Positions 1 to 10,344 of a stretch of 64,000 bases of DNA are shown piece by piece (within the stretch, counting starts at the first letter, position 1; every line of letters starts with the position of its first letter). The position numbers and the translations under genes are program-made. Under the pieces are notes generated by a model. That model saw only the letters and a program-made list of their open reading frames with translations. It did not search any database and had not been told where the DNA came from. Source of the stretch: Chelatococcus sp. HY11 (GTDB lineage Bacteria; Pseudomonadota; Alphaproteobacteria; Rhizobiales; Beijerinckiaceae); NCBI RefSeq assembly GCF_018398335.1, contig NZ_JAHBRX010000001.1:2170001-2234000 (forward strand), written 5' to 3'.

Positions 1-541
1 GGATCCGCAGGCGGCCCGCGCCTTCGTCGAGGATGTGATGGCGATCGCCGGCGTCACCAGCGTCGGCGGCCGCTCGGCCGGGGAGATCGCCGAGCGCTTC
101 CTGGCGCGCGCCTCCAGCCGCCATGCGCGGATCGACGACGAGATCCGCGACCTCCTGACGCGCTATCTCGCCATATCCGGTGATCCCGACGCGGCGATCG
201 GCCAGATACGCGGGCTCATGCACGATGCCGGGCTCGACCTCGACGCCGCGCTCGATCAGTGCGAAGCGCGCACGGGCTTCATGGCCGCGCGCGGGCTCGA
301 TGTGGGCAGCTTCGTCTTCGCGGCCGACTTCGCCCGCAACCTCGATTATTATACCGGCCTCATTTTCGAGGCCCACGATCCCGGCAGGCCGGAGACGAAG
401 CCTATCGTCGGCGGCGGCCGCTATGACGGCTTGCTCAGCCATCTCGGCGCCAAAGAACCGATACCGGCGGTCGGCTTCGCCATCTGGCTCGATCGGCTCA
501 GCGCCCCACTTCGACCCATCACCGCGGGAGATCGGACATGA
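1..541 (+). CDS. hisZ: ATP phosphoribosyltransferase regulatory subunit HisZ (3' part)
   Basis: This is the C-terminal ~179 residues of a histidyl-tRNA-synthetase-like protein, read from base 2 and truncated by the window edge. The stretch [16 protein letters not shown] followed by a GGGRYDGLL segment is the class II core shared by HisS and HisZ. HisZ has no aminoacylation role; in the known family it is the regulatory subunit of the first histidine-biosynthesis enzyme. Its stop codon overlaps the start of hisG (ATGA), so the two are translationally coupled, and this neighbour favours HisZ over a true HisS. The protein also stops soon after the catalytic core, with no room for an anticodon-binding domain. 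Confidence 0.9.
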   Translation, partial: DPQAARAFVEDVMAIAGVTSVGGRSAGEIAERFLARASSRHARIDDEIRDLLTRYLAISGDPDAAIGQIRGLMHDAGLDLDAALDQCEARTGFMAARGLDVGSFVFAADFARNLDYYTGLIFEAHDPGRPETKPIVGGGRYDGLLSHLGAKEPIPAVGFAIWLDRLSAPLRPITAGDRT

Positions 542-1512
542 CGGCGCCGCTCGTTCTGGCCGTACCGTCCAAGGGGCGGTTGCAGGAAAATACAGCGCGG
601 TTCTTCGCCCAGGCGGGCCTCGAATTCGTGCAGCCGCGCGGCGCGCGCAACTACCGCGCCCTGATTTCCGGCGTGCCTAATGCGGAGGTGCTCTTCCTGT
701 CCGCCGCAGAGATCGTGACGCAGCTCGCGGCCGGCACGGCCCATCTCGGCGTCACCGGCGAAGATCTGATCCGCGAGGAAATCTCCGACGCCGATACTGT
801 GGTGGAATTGCTCACCCCTCTTGGGTTCGGCCAGGCCAATGTGGTCGTCGCCGTGCCGCAAGCGTGGATCGATGTGCGCAGCATGGCCGACCTCGATGAT
901 GTGGCGGCGGACCTGCGCCACCGCCACGGCCGACGCCTGCGCGTGGCGACCAAGTATATCAACCTCACCCGGCGCTTCTTCGCCGAGCACGGCATCGCCG
1001 ACTATCGCATCGTCGAGAGCTTCGGCGCGACTGAAGGCGCGCCGGCGTCCGGCACGGCCGAACTCATCGTCGATATCACCACGACGGGCACGACGCTGGC
1101 CGCCAACGCCCTGAAGATCGTCGACGACGGCGTCATCTTGCGTTCAGAGGCCAATCTCGTCGCATCGGTGACGGCGGAATGGAGCCCGGAGGCGCAGGCG
1201 GCCGCCCGCACCATCCTCTCACGCATCGCGGCCGAGGAAGAAGCCCGGACATCGCGACAGTTGCGGGCCGTGCTGCCGGATTTCGACGCGGCGCTGCGCG
1301 CGGAGATCGAAGGTCGCCTCGGCTGCCGGCTCCCTTTCGGCGGACCGGATGAACGCGGACTCGTGACGATCCATGCGCCCGTCAAGAACGTGTTCGCGGT
1401 CGTCGACCTTCTTTCCGCCAACGGCGCCGACCCTGTGACGGTACAGCGCGTGGATTCCGTTTTCCGCGCCGCCAACACCCTCTCCGACCGGCTGTTCGCG
1501 CGGCTCAACTGA
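538..1512 (+). CDS. hisG: ATP phosphoribosyltransferase catalytic subunit, long form
   Basis: This 324-residue enzyme condenses ATP with PRPP in the first step of histidine biosynthesis. The N-terminal half carries the catalytic fold starting [13 protein letters not shown], and the PRPP-binding loop is visible as [15 protein letters not shown] near residue 180. The last ~75 residues ([19 protein letters not shown]) match the ACT-like HisG C-terminal regulatory domain, so this is the long form rather than the ~210-residue short form that normally needs HisZ. The ATG overlaps the hisZ stop. No terminator is seen downstream. Confidence 0.95.
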   Translation: MTAPLVLAVPSKGRLQENTARFFAQAGLEFVQPRGARNYRALISGVPNAEVLFLSAAEIVTQLAAGTAHLGVTGEDLIREEISDADTVVELLTPLGFGQANVVVAVPQAWIDVRSMADLDDVAADLRHRHGRRLRVATKYINLTRRFFAEHGIADYRIVESFGATEGAPASGTAELIVDITTTGTTLAANALKIVDDGVILRSEANLVASVTAEWSPEAQAAARTILSRIAAEEEARTSRQLRAVLPDFDAALRAEIEGRLGCRLPFGGPDERGLVTIHAPVKNVFAVVDLLSANGADPVTVQRVDSVFRAANTLSDRLFARLN

Positions 1513-1842
1513 CGGCTCCACTCACGAACTTGTTTCAGACTGTCCTTGCCAAATGCCACGCCTTCGCCACGGAGGTGTGGCATCTCGCGGCATGAATGGG
1601 CCAGCCATCGATTTTGCCTCTGGCGGATGGCGCCCGATATGGTTAACAACGCGCGGGGGAAACGTGAAATGCGGCGACTGTCACTCTATTCTCGGGGCGA
1701 GGTGAACCGTTGATGACGGACACGTGATCGGAACGACGAACCTGATCATTTCCAATGGGATAGAGTTTCAGATCACCGGAAACTGGCTTTCCCTGTGCGG
1801 TATCATGCTCTAAGGTCCGGCTGAGATCGGTTGGAAGAATCC
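1513..1842. other. Intergenic region, 330 bp
   Basis: The stretch separates hisG from the META-domain gene. Short open frames on both strands lack family resemblance or a good ribosome-binding site. No hairpin terminator, repeat or clear operator was recognised. It probably holds the promoter of the downstream gene. Confidence 0.4.
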
Positions 1843-2307
1843 ATGAAATTTCGCTACGCTCTGATTGCCATTTGTCTTCTTTCTGTTGTGCCCGCCCACG
1901 CCCAGCAGGGCGGCGGCGCCAATAGTGGGAAGCCTCAGCAAACGCAGCAACAGCAGCCTCGACGCGAGAAGCAGTTTCCCCTCGGGGCATCCTGGGTGGC
2001 CGTCACCCTGAATGACAAGCCTCTTCCGCGTGGCGCCGAGCGTCCTTCCTTCACCGTTGACCAGACCCTGCGCATGCGCGGTTTCGGCGGCTGCAATACC
2101 TTTTCGGCCACCGCCTATCCCCTGCGTGGCCAGACCTTCGCCGTTGGTCCGTTCGCCCTCACCAAGCGTTCATGCAGCAAGGAGATCGAGGCCGCGGAAC
2201 GGGCGTTCTTCATCGCCCTGCGGACGGCCCAGCAGTGGGACATCGTCGGCGGGCAGCTTGTCTTGCGCGGCCAGGCCGGCGTGGTGAAGGCTGAGAGATC
2301 GCTCTGA
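1843..2307 (+). CDS. Exported META-domain (HslJ-like) protein
   Basis: A 154-residue protein. The first ~21 residues form a signal peptide (MKFRYALIAICLLSVVPAHA, cleavage before QQGG), followed by a short Gln-rich linker. The rest is a META/HslJ-type domain: LGASWVAVTLNDKPL opens it and the core shows GFGGCNTFSA, then FAVGPFALTKRSCS, the usual order of conserved Gly-Cys-Asn and Thr-x-x-x-Cys segments. META-domain proteins are cell-envelope proteins of poorly defined function, linked in some bacteria to heat or antibiotic stress. The ATG at 1843 follows GGAAGA at a suitable distance and begins the signal peptide; an in-frame TTG at 1831 is less likely. It stands alone upstream of groESL. Confidence 0.8.
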   Translation: MKFRYALIAICLLSVVPAHAQQGGGANSGKPQQTQQQQPRREKQFPLGASWVAVTLNDKPLPRGAERPSFTVDQTLRMRGFGGCNTFSATAYPLRGQTFAVGPFALTKRSCSKEIEAAERAFFIALRTAQQWDIVGGQLVLRGQAGVVKAERSL

Positions 2308-2637
2308 GGCTGACCAAGGTTCGAGTATAGCCCGCGCCGCTCATTCTGGGATGAGCGCAAGCTCGTGGCTTGGATCCGAAACCAATACGGTGCGCGCCTG
2401 GCTATGCGGTCGCACGCGGCACATTCTTGGTGCAGCGGCAAGGTTCTGGATTCCTAACAGAGGCTTCGCCGTTTCCCGGGTGACACGGAGGCTCCCTCAT
2501 AACGGCGGGCCATCGGAATGGCGCGCCAAGGCTGCACCGGGATGACCCAAGCGCATCGACAGCACCGGCCTGAGATCTGCCTTAACCCTGTCTGCATCGA
2601 TCCTGATTTTTCGTGCATTTGACGGTGAACCCTCTCC
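2308..2637. repeat. Intergenic region with a degenerate extragenic repeat
   Basis: No gene is supported here. Between about 2440 and 2550 there are fragments resembling the palindromic extragenic repeats found elsewhere in the window (TTCTGGATTCC, CTTCGCCGTTTCCCGGGTGACACGG, CACCGGGATGACCC), but the copy is decayed and its arms no longer pair well. The rest precedes the groE promoter. Confidence 0.35.
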
Positions 2638-2666
2638 TTGACTCCTGTGGAGGAGATGCTTATCTC
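2637..2666 (+). promoter_or_regulatory. groESL promoter (sigma70 / RpoH-like)
   Basis: TTGACT at 2638-2643 and TATCTC at 2661-2666 are separated by exactly 17 bases. With the preceding C (CTTGAC) and the CTTAT of the -10 side, the pair also fits the alphaproteobacterial RpoH heat-shock pattern. It ends 9 bases before CIRCE, placing the operator at the expected transcription start. Confidence 0.65.
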
Positions 2667-2675
2667 GGTGGCGCG

Positions 2676-2702
2676 TTGGCACTCATCTTGAATGAGTGCT
2701 AA
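2676..2702 (+). promoter_or_regulatory. CIRCE operator (HrcA binding site)
   Basis: TTGGCACTC, nine bases, GAGTGCTAA: this is the CIRCE inverted repeat with one deviation from the consensus left arm TTAGCACTC. HrcA represses groESL through this element in many bacteria. It lies 56 bases upstream of the groES start, inside the probable 5' leader. No hrcA gene is in the window. Confidence 0.93.
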
Positions 2703-2758
2703 CAAGCCCAACAATTCAGCCCCCCATGCATGGTGGGTCTGCCGAGAGGAATAGATTC

Positions 2759-3046
2759 ATGGCTTTCCGTCCCCTGCACGACCGCGTGGTCGTTCGCCGT
2801 CTCGACAGCGAAGAGAAGACCAAGGGCGGCATCATCATTCCGGACACCGCGAAGGAAAAGCCGCAAGAAGGCGAGATCGTGGCCGTGGGCTCCGGCGCTC
2901 GCGATGACAACGGCAAGCTCGTTGCCCTCGACGTCAAGAAGGGCGACCGCGTCCTGTTTGGCAAGTGGTCTGGAACCGAGGTCAAGATCGATGGCCAGGA
3001 CCTCCTGATCATGAAGGAATCCGACATCATGGGCGTGATCGGCTAA
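2759..3046 (+). CDS. groES: Co-chaperonin GroES
   Basis: A 95-residue protein, the usual length for GroES. It begins [14 protein letters not shown], contains the mobile-loop region [19 protein letters not shown], and ends [15 protein letters not shown]. It caps the GroEL chamber during ATP-driven folding in the cytosol. The ATG at 2759 follows GAGAGGAA at good spacing and matches the family N-terminus; the open frame extends 21 codons further upstream, but that part overlaps CIRCE and is not protein-like. Cotranscribed with groEL 84 bases downstream. Confidence 0.98.
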   Translation: MAFRPLHDRVVVRRLDSEEKTKGGIIIPDTAKEKPQEGEIVAVGSGARDDNGKLVALDVKKGDRVLFGKWSGTEVKIDGQDLLIMKESDIMGVIG

Positions 3047-4768
<1,722 letters not shown>

Positions 4769-4789
4769 GGGCGTCCTGTTTCTTCATCA

Positions 4790-4823
4790 GTCAGCTTGGA
4801 CAGGCCAACCTGTCCAAGCTGAC
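4790..4823 (+). repeat. 15-bp perfect inverted repeat after groEL
   Basis: GTCAGCTTGGACAGG, loop CCAA, CCTGTCCAAGCTGAC. The arms pair perfectly over 15 bp with a four-base loop. There is no T-run directly after it, so it is unlikely to terminate alone; it sits 13 bases before the next hairpin and could stabilise the groEL mRNA 3' end. Confidence 0.8.
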
Positions 4824-4836
4824 AGGACTTTTCGAG

Positions 4837-4863
4837 AAAGCGCGGCCCCGGCCGCGCTTTTTT
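4837..4863 (+). terminator. Rho-independent terminator of groESL
   Basis: AAAGCGCGGC, loop CCCG, GCCGCGCTTT form a perfect 10-bp stem running into TTTTTT (4858-4863). This is a textbook intrinsic terminator 69 bases after the groEL stop codon. Confidence 0.93.
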
Positions 4864-5106
4864 GTCGCGATCACCATACGAAACCACCTGGCCGCCCCGA
4901 GAAATCCGGGGCTCGCGAAGAAATGTCTATCGCGGGCCGGTGCTTACAAGATCACGAAAGCGGTCGCTTGGGACCAACGCAGCTCTCCAAGAGAACGGAT
5001 ATCACCGACCGTGCGCGGAAACCGCAATATGGAAAGCGCGCCACCCGAAACGTTGCTCTAAAATATATGTATAACGGCACCACAAATTATCAAGTTTGAG
5101 GTAATA

Positions 5107-5643
5107 ATGGCGCCTAATCGCAGTAAAATATCCAGCCACACCGATTTTATTGGAGATACACCCGTTTTCGTGGCGAGCGATGATGGAATATCGATACCGA
5201 CGGGCGAATTTGAACTCATTGAACTCCATGCTGGAGACCATTTAGTTCCGCTACATGGGCTCGTTAATACTCTCGGGGGCGAAGGCTCTGACAAGTTCAT
5301 AGCGACGAGTGATACTAGCTATGCCTGGATTGATTACTTTAACGAAGGAGACACACTCAATCTCCACGCCTTCGGCTTTACCGAGAAAGAGCAGATCGTT
5401 GCAGTTGCCAAAGGTTACCATAAAGACGATGTCCTATGGTGCGAAGACGACGGTGAGAATTCAGAGAGTGATCCGGCTATCGGCGAGGAATGGCCAAAAG
5501 AATATGACTTTGAATATACTGCTGTCACGCTCGCTCTCCCCAATGGAGGCTACGTGATAATTAATGATATGACACTCGCGCATTTCAAAGAAAACGTCGA
5601 AGCAATCGTGGACCTGACACCGTCGCAGGCAGACTTGCCTTAG
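5107..5643 (+). CDS. Orphan protein with a single RTX-like calcium-binding motif
   Basis: A 178-residue acidic protein, clearly AT-richer than its neighbours and with different codon choice. Near residues 56-65 it has GGEGSDKFI, an exact match to the RTX nonapeptide pattern GGxGxDxUx, followed by DYFNEGDTLNLHAFGF, which resembles the segment after the last RTX repeat in serralysin C-termini (I-x-D-F-x-x-G-D-x-I-D-L). Only one motif is present, whereas true RTX proteins have several. No signal peptide or membrane segment is seen. GAGG at 5098-5101 precedes the ATG. If exported, a type I system would be the family expectation, but no such genes are in the window. It is not otherwise recognised; recent acquisition is an inference from composition. 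Confidence 0.65.
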   Translation: MAPNRSKISSHTDFIGDTPVFVASDDGISIPTGEFELIELHAGDHLVPLHGLVNTLGGEGSDKFIATSDTSYAWIDYFNEGDTLNLHAFGFTEKEQIVAVAKGYHKDDVLWCEDDGENSESDPAIGEEWPKEYDFEYTAVTLALPNGGYVIINDMTLAHFKENVEAIVDLTPSQADLP

Positions 5644-5883
5644 CATCCCGGATGAAGGCGCGGCCGACGATCCCGATTACAAATCCTTAACGCACCCGCA
5701 ATCCAATCGAGAGTGCACGTCGCACATTGTCGCCTTCCGATCTTCGCGCTAGCTATTGCGTGGGTCGGGTCGCGACGGCGGCATGCCGAAGGGCATGGCG
5801 GATAGCGCGATTTGGGCGAGTACTATGTTCGGGCATCGCGCAGCCGCGCCAAACACGGGGATATCGGCCGTGCATTTCTGCAC

Positions 5884-7698
5884 ATGGCCGGCACACGCAT
5901 GATCGACGGATTAAAGAGCTTCCTCCTCGCCATCTGGCACCTCACCAAGCCCTATTTCAACTCCCGTGACATCGGGGAGATCCGGGTCTGGCCCTTCGGC
6001 ACATTCCGCGCGCAGGAGCGCTGGATCGGCCTGTTCATGCTGGCGACCGTCGTGCTGCTCGCTCTCGGCGGCGTGGCGCTCAACGTTGTTCTGTCCTACT
6101 GGAACAACAATTTCTACAACGCCCTGCAGGCCAAGGACGAGGGAACCTTCTGGAGCCTGCTGGGGCTGTTCTGCATCCTCGCGACAGTCTGGATCACCCG
6201 CGCCGTCATTGCTTATGTGGTGCGCTCCTATCTCGTCATCCGCTGGCGGCGGGTGATGACGGATCTCTATCTCGACCGCTGGATGCGCAACAATGCCCAC
6301 TACCGCATGCGCTTCCTCGGGCAGAAGGCCGACAACCCGGATCAGCGTATCCAGGAGGACATCGACCAGTTCGTCACCACGACGCTGACGCTGTTCCTCG
6401 GCCTCCTCACCTCGGTCGTCACGCTGTTTTCCTTCGCCTTCATCCTCTGGAACCTCTCCTCCAGGATGACCTTGCCCTTCACGGACATCACGATTCCGGG
6501 CTTCCTGTTCTGGGTTGCGCTGATCTATTCGGTGGCCGGCACGGTCGGCGCGCATTATTTCGGCCGGAAGCTGATCCATCTCAACTTCATGCAGCAGCGC
6601 TACGAGGCCGATTTCCGCTTCGGCATGGCGCGCGTGCGTGAGTATGGCGAGCAGATCGCGCTGATGGAGGGCGACCAGGCCGAGCGCAGCCGGCTGGGCC
6701 GGCTGTTCAGCTTCGTCGTGAAGAACTTCCTGCAGCTCGTGGGCGTGCAGAAGATCCTTACCGCCTTCACGTCCGGTTATGGACAGGCGGCCGTCGTCTT
6801 CCCCTTCCTGCTGACCGCGCACAACTACTTTTCGGGACGCGTGACCTTCGGCGACCTGATGCAGACGAACCAGGCCTTCGGTCAGGTGCAGGATGCCCTC
6901 TCCTTCTTCGTGGATGCCTATTCCACGGTGGCCGCCTACAAGGCGATCGTCGATCGTCTCACCGGCTTCGACGAAACGATGGAGCGGGCGACGAGCGTCG
7001 GCAGCGATACCCACTTGCTCACCCGCAGCAAAGCCGCCAACGGCGACCTCGTCGTCGATGGCGCGACCCTCTCGACACCAACGGGGGAGACCATTCTCAC
7101 CGTGCCGCATCTCGCATTGGAGGAAGGCCGCGAGACGCTGATCGCCGGCCCGTCGGGATCGGGCAAATCGACGCTCTTCCGGGCGATCGCCGGCATCTGG
7201 CCCTATGCGGAAGGCAAGCTCGCCGTTCCAGCGGACAAGAAGCTCATGCTCCTGCCGCAACAGCCCTATATCCCGCTCGGCACCCTGCGCGAAGCCGTCA
7301 CCTATCCTGCGCAGGAGGGGGCGTTCGACGACGCGGCCATCCGCGAGGCGCTCACCGCCGTGCAGCTGTCGCATCTCATTCCGCAGCTCGATGAGTCCCA
7401 TGCCTGGCAGCAGCGCCTGTCAGGCGGCGAGCAGCAGCGTCTCGCCATCGCCCGCGCGCTCCTCGCCAAGCCCGACTGGCTGCTTCTCGATGAGGCAACC
7501 GCCGCCCTGGACGAGCCGCTGGAGAAGGCCGTCTACGCCGTGATCGCGGAGAAGCTGCCGGATACCACGGTCGTGTCGATCGGCCATCGTTCCACGTTGA
7601 ACGCGCTACACGACCGGCGGATCATCATGGAGCGGCGCGCGGATGGCATCTTCAGCCCGGTCGCGACAGGCCAGCCGATGAGTTCGGCCCCCGCGTGA
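5884..7698 (+). CDS. SbmA/BacA-YddA type ABC transporter, fused permease and ATPase
   Basis: About 604 residues: a membrane half with roughly six helices (for example WIGLFMLATVVLLALGGVAL, then FWSLLGLFCILATVWITRAV) followed by a complete ABC domain. Walker A is GPSGSGKST, the signature LSGGEQQRLAIARAL and Walker B WLLLDEAT. The segment VVLSYWNNNFYNALQAKD is typical of the SbmA/BacA/YddA membrane domain family, whose members move peptides, bleomycin-like drugs, cobalamin or very-long-chain fatty acids. Substrate here is unknown. The start is uncertain: ATG at 5884 or 5899, or TTG at 5812, none with a strong ribosome-binding site. It appears to be a single-gene unit. Confidence 0.88.
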   Translation: MAGTRMIDGLKSFLLAIWHLTKPYFNSRDIGEIRVWPFGTFRAQERWIGLFMLATVVLLALGGVALNVVLSYWNNNFYNALQAKDEGTFWSLLGLFCILATVWITRAVIAYVVRSYLVIRWRRVMTDLYLDRWMRNNAHYRMRFLGQKADNPDQRIQEDIDQFVTTTLTLFLGLLTSVVTLFSFAFILWNLSSRMTLPFTDITIPGFLFWVALIYSVAGTVGAHYFGRKLIHLNFMQQRYEADFRFGMARVREYGEQIALMEGDQAERSRLGRLFSFVVKNFLQLVGVQKILTAFTSGYGQAAVVFPFLLTAHNYFSGRVTFGDLMQTNQAFGQVQDALSFFVDAYSTVAAYKAIVDRLTGFDETMERATSVGSDTHLLTRSKAANGDLVVDGATLSTPTGETILTVPHLALEEGRETLIAGPSGSGKSTLFRAIAGIWPYAEGKLAVPADKKLMLLPQQPYIPLGTLREAVTYPAQEGAFDDAAIREALTAVQLSHLIPQLDESHAWQQRLSGGEQQRLAIARALLAKPDWLLLDEATAALDEPLEKAVYAVIAEKLPDTTVVSIGHRSTLNALHDRRIIMERRADGIFSPVATGQPMSSAPA

Positions 7699-7741
7699 CC
7701 GGGAAACCTGCCTGATCCAGAGATAACGTCGGGCGCGTTTA

Positions 7742-7754
7742 GATGAAATTCATC
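7742..7754. repeat. Short AT-rich palindrome
   Basis: GATGAA-A-TTCATC, a 13-base palindrome followed by an A-run and ACGCG, between the ABC transporter and the flippase gene. It could be a regulatory site or a weak terminator; the sequence alone does not decide. Confidence 0.3.
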
Positions 7755-7819
7755 AAAAACGCGTCCTTCTCTGGGACATGGTAGCGTTTCGTCCGCGCAG
7801 GCTGGTCAACGCTCGGGAC

Positions 7820-7859
7820 GACGAGGCTTGGAACGAGGCCTGGAAGACGAGGCTTGGAA
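7820..7859 (+). repeat. Three near-tandem copies upstream of the flippase start
   Basis: GACGAGGCTTGGAA (7820-7833), CGAGGCCTGGAA (7834-7845) and GACGAGGCTTGGAA (7846-7859) follow directly on one another. The array ends nine bases before the ATG of the next gene, where a ribosome-binding site is expected. Confidence 0.75.
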
Positions 7860-7868
7860 TAAGACGGC

Positions 7869-9290
7869 ATGACGATCATTCTGACCTTTGCCGTCAATTC
7901 CATCCTCAATTTTCTGCTCGGGCTGCTGGTCGCCAAATTCCTCGGTCCCGCCGAGTTCGGGCGCTATGCCATCGCCGCGGCTATCGCGACGGTCGTCAAT
8001 ACGGTGGGCCTCGATTGGCTGCGCCTCTCCGCCACCCGCTTCTATTCCGAGCGGACGCGGCAGGAGGAATCCGCCGTGCGCTCCACCCTGGAGACAACGT
8101 TCGCCATCATGGCGCTGGCGATCGTTCTCGGTGCCGGTGTCGTCATTCTGTCGGGGATCGATACCGGTTTCACCCCGGGACTGATCGCCGCCACGGCCGC
8201 GATGTGCATCGCCATCGGCATCTTTGATTTTCATACGGCGCTCGCCCGTGCACGCTTCCTGGAACGGGGCTACGCGCATCTCGTCATCGTCAAGAACGTC
8301 GCGCTGTTCATCCTGATGGTCGGCAGCGCCATGCTGTTCGAAAATGCCACGATCGTCGCGCTCGGCTTCGCCGCAGGCTCCCTTATCGCCATTGTCGTCG
8401 GTCGCGTAGCGCTCAGGGACCCCGGGCTCAGCCCGCGCGAGGCTCAGTCCGCATTGGCGCGGAGCTTTCTCGCCTATGGCCTGCCGCTGGTCGGGGCGAA
8501 CGCCATCTTCCAGCTGATGACGATCCTCAATCGCGGCGCGGTCGCTTCGCACTACGGCTTCGCCGAAGCCGGCTATTTCTCGCTCGCCGCCGACCTCGGC
8601 ATCCGCATCTTCGCGGTCGCGGGCTCGGCGGTGGACATCCTCCTGTTCCAGCTCGCCGTGCGCACGGACGAAACCCATGGCCGGGAGGCCGCGAACCAGC
8701 AGGTGTCGCGCAATCTCGTCATCATCCTGGCTTTCCTCGCGCCGCTTGCAGCAGGCTATTTCGTGCTGCTGCCGCCTTTCCAAAGCCTGTTCGTCCCATC
8801 CGATTTCCAGGGGCCGTTCGCGCGTTATTCGCTCGTGCTCATCCCGGCGCTCCTCTCTTTCTCGCTGCTGCAGTTCGCACTCAACCCGATCTTCCAGATC
8901 GAGAAGCGCACGCGACCGGTCATCATCGCCGCCGGCTTCGGCCTTGTGGTCAATCTCGCGCTGATGGCAATCCTGCCCGCGCTCTACGGGCCGATCGGCT
9001 TCGCGCTCGCGCAGATGGGCGGCATGCTCGCAGCGCTCGGCCTCACCTTCATGCTCGCCCTGCCGTTGATGACGGGGCGCCCGCCGGTAAAGGATGTCCT
9101 GGTAATACTCGGCGCCACCGCCCTCGTGGCCGCGGCCGTCTGGCCGATGCGCTCCATCGACAGCGCACTCGTCGCGCTTGTTGTCGCCCCAGTCGTCGGC
9201 GGTGTGATCTACGGCGCCCTGATCCTGGGACTGGACGTGGCCGGCCTTCGCGCCGCTGTCCTTCAGCGGCTCAAAACAAAGCTGTCCTGA
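7869..9290 (+). CDS. Polysaccharide flippase (Wzx / MVF-like)
   Basis: A 473-residue, highly hydrophobic protein with about 12 predicted membrane helices. The N-terminal segment NFLLGLLVAKFLGPAEFGRYA is the hallmark opening of O-antigen/exopolysaccharide flippases (polysaccharide_synt family). Members move lipid-linked glycans across the inner membrane. A stop codon at 7860-7862 in the same frame makes the ATG at 7869 the first possible start, so the protein begins slightly shorter than many relatives and within the first helix. No glycosyltransferases lie nearby, so its glycan is unknown. Alternative: another MOP-superfamily exporter. Confidence 0.8.
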   Translation: MTIILTFAVNSILNFLLGLLVAKFLGPAEFGRYAIAAAIATVVNTVGLDWLRLSATRFYSERTRQEESAVRSTLETTFAIMALAIVLGAGVVILSGIDTGFTPGLIAATAAMCIAIGIFDFHTALARARFLERGYAHLVIVKNVALFILMVGSAMLFENATIVALGFAAGSLIAIVVGRVALRDPGLSPREAQSALARSFLAYGLPLVGANAIFQLMTILNRGAVASHYGFAEAGYFSLAADLGIRIFAVAGSAVDILLFQLAVRTDETHGREAANQQVSRNLVIILAFLAPLAAGYFVLLPPFQSLFVPSDFQGPFARYSLVLIPALLSFSLLQFALNPIFQIEKRTRPVIIAAGFGLVVNLALMAILPALYGPIGFALAQMGGMLAALGLTFMLALPLMTGRPPVKDVLVILGATALVAAAVWPMRSIDSALVALVVAPVVGGVIYGALILGLDVAGLRAAVLQRLKTKLS

Positions 9291-9446
9291 TGTAAATGTT
9301 GATTGCGCGCATCAGCGCAAGAATACTCTAACCCTGTTGGCAATTTCACGCCCCTATTACGGCGGGAGAAGGTAAGTCAGTAAGGGCGGATTCACCACTC
9401 GGCCCGCTATCCTTGTCCAAACGGACATCCGAAACGAGGACAGCCG

Positions 9447-10313
9447 ATGCGCCATCGCCAGTTTCTGCCAGCCGTCGCGCTGACATTGAGCCTCTTTGTG
9501 CCGTCTATCGCCTCTGCCCAGCAGGGAGGCTATCCCGCGTCAAACGGCAATCTCGGCGGTGGTTTCCTGGAATTCCTGGCGACGGGCGGCCGACAAGGCG
9601 GCACCCAGGCGCCAGAGTACTTCTATCAGCCCGCCCCCCCACCCGGCTCCGGCTCGAGAGCCGGTCGTGCCGCCCATGGCGACCAATACCTGCCTGTCCA
9701 ACGCGACCCGCTGACCGACGCACTGAATGGTCCGGCACGTGGTGACTACTACGGCTCACGCCAGGGCGGAGGCTATGACGGGCGGTATCAAGGGCGCCGG
9801 ATGCGAACGGCGAATGTGCCACCGGACGCCATCGACTCCCGCCGCAGCTACGCGCCGCAGGCGGAGGTCGCGAGCCGCCTTCAGCGCCAGGAAGTCGCCT
9901 ATGACGGCAAGGAGAAGGCCGGCACCATCATTGTCGACACCCGCACCCGCTATCTCTATCTCGTCCAGCCAGGCGGCCGGGCGATGCGCTATGGCATCGG
10001 CGTCGGCCGCGAGGGTTTCACCTGGAAGGGTCGCGAGACGGTGAGCATGATGCGTGAATGGCCATCATGGCGGCCACCAGCCGAGATGCGCAAGCGTCGG
10101 CCCGACCTGCCGCGCTACATGGAGGGGGGGCCAAACAATCCGCTCGGTGCCCGGGCGCTCTATCTCGGCAACACCTTGTTCCGCATCCATGGCACGAACG
10201 AGCCGCATACCATAGGCCGCGCCGTTTCGTCCGGATGCATACGGATGATGAACAATGATGTCATCGACCTCTACAACCGGGTCGGCGTCGGCACACGCGT
10301 GGTCGTGAGCTAA
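9447..10313 (+). CDS. L,D-transpeptidase (YkuD/ErfK family), exported
   Basis: A 288-residue protein with a signal peptide (MRHRQFLPAVALTLSLFVPS, then IASAQQ). Residues ~25-150 are a Gly/Pro/Arg-rich, low-complexity linker. The C-terminal ~140 residues are a YkuD domain: GTIIVDTRTRYLYLVQ opens it, and the active-site segment HGTNEPHTIGRAVSSGCIRM contains the conserved His, Ser and nucleophilic Cys. Such enzymes make 3-3 cross-links in peptidoglycan or attach proteins to it in the periplasm. GAGG precedes the ATG. It converges with the DUF2076 gene. Confidence 0.93.
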   Translation: MRHRQFLPAVALTLSLFVPSIASAQQGGYPASNGNLGGGFLEFLATGGRQGGTQAPEYFYQPAPPPGSGSRAGRAAHGDQYLPVQRDPLTDALNGPARGDYYGSRQGGGYDGRYQGRRMRTANVPPDAIDSRRSYAPQAEVASRLQRQEVAYDGKEKAGTIIVDTRTRYLYLVQPGGRAMRYGIGVGREGFTWKGRETVSMMREWPSWRPPAEMRKRRPDLPRYMEGGPNNPLGARALYLGNTLFRIHGTNEPHTIGRAVSSGCIRMMNNDVIDLYNRVGVGTRVVVS

Positions 10314-10344
10314 GCTCAATCGATATTCGGCGTTTTCAGCTGTC

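Noticed and set aside
5911..7401. A 496-codon minus-strand open frame across the ABC transporter
   Set aside because: Its His/Glu/Arg-rich sequence has no domain likeness and the sense gene carries all ABC motifs.
7778..8227. A 149-codon frame starting ahead of the flippase
   Set aside because: It continues out of frame through the flippase gene into His/Arg-rich shadow sequence; only its first part lies in the gap, over the tandem repeats.
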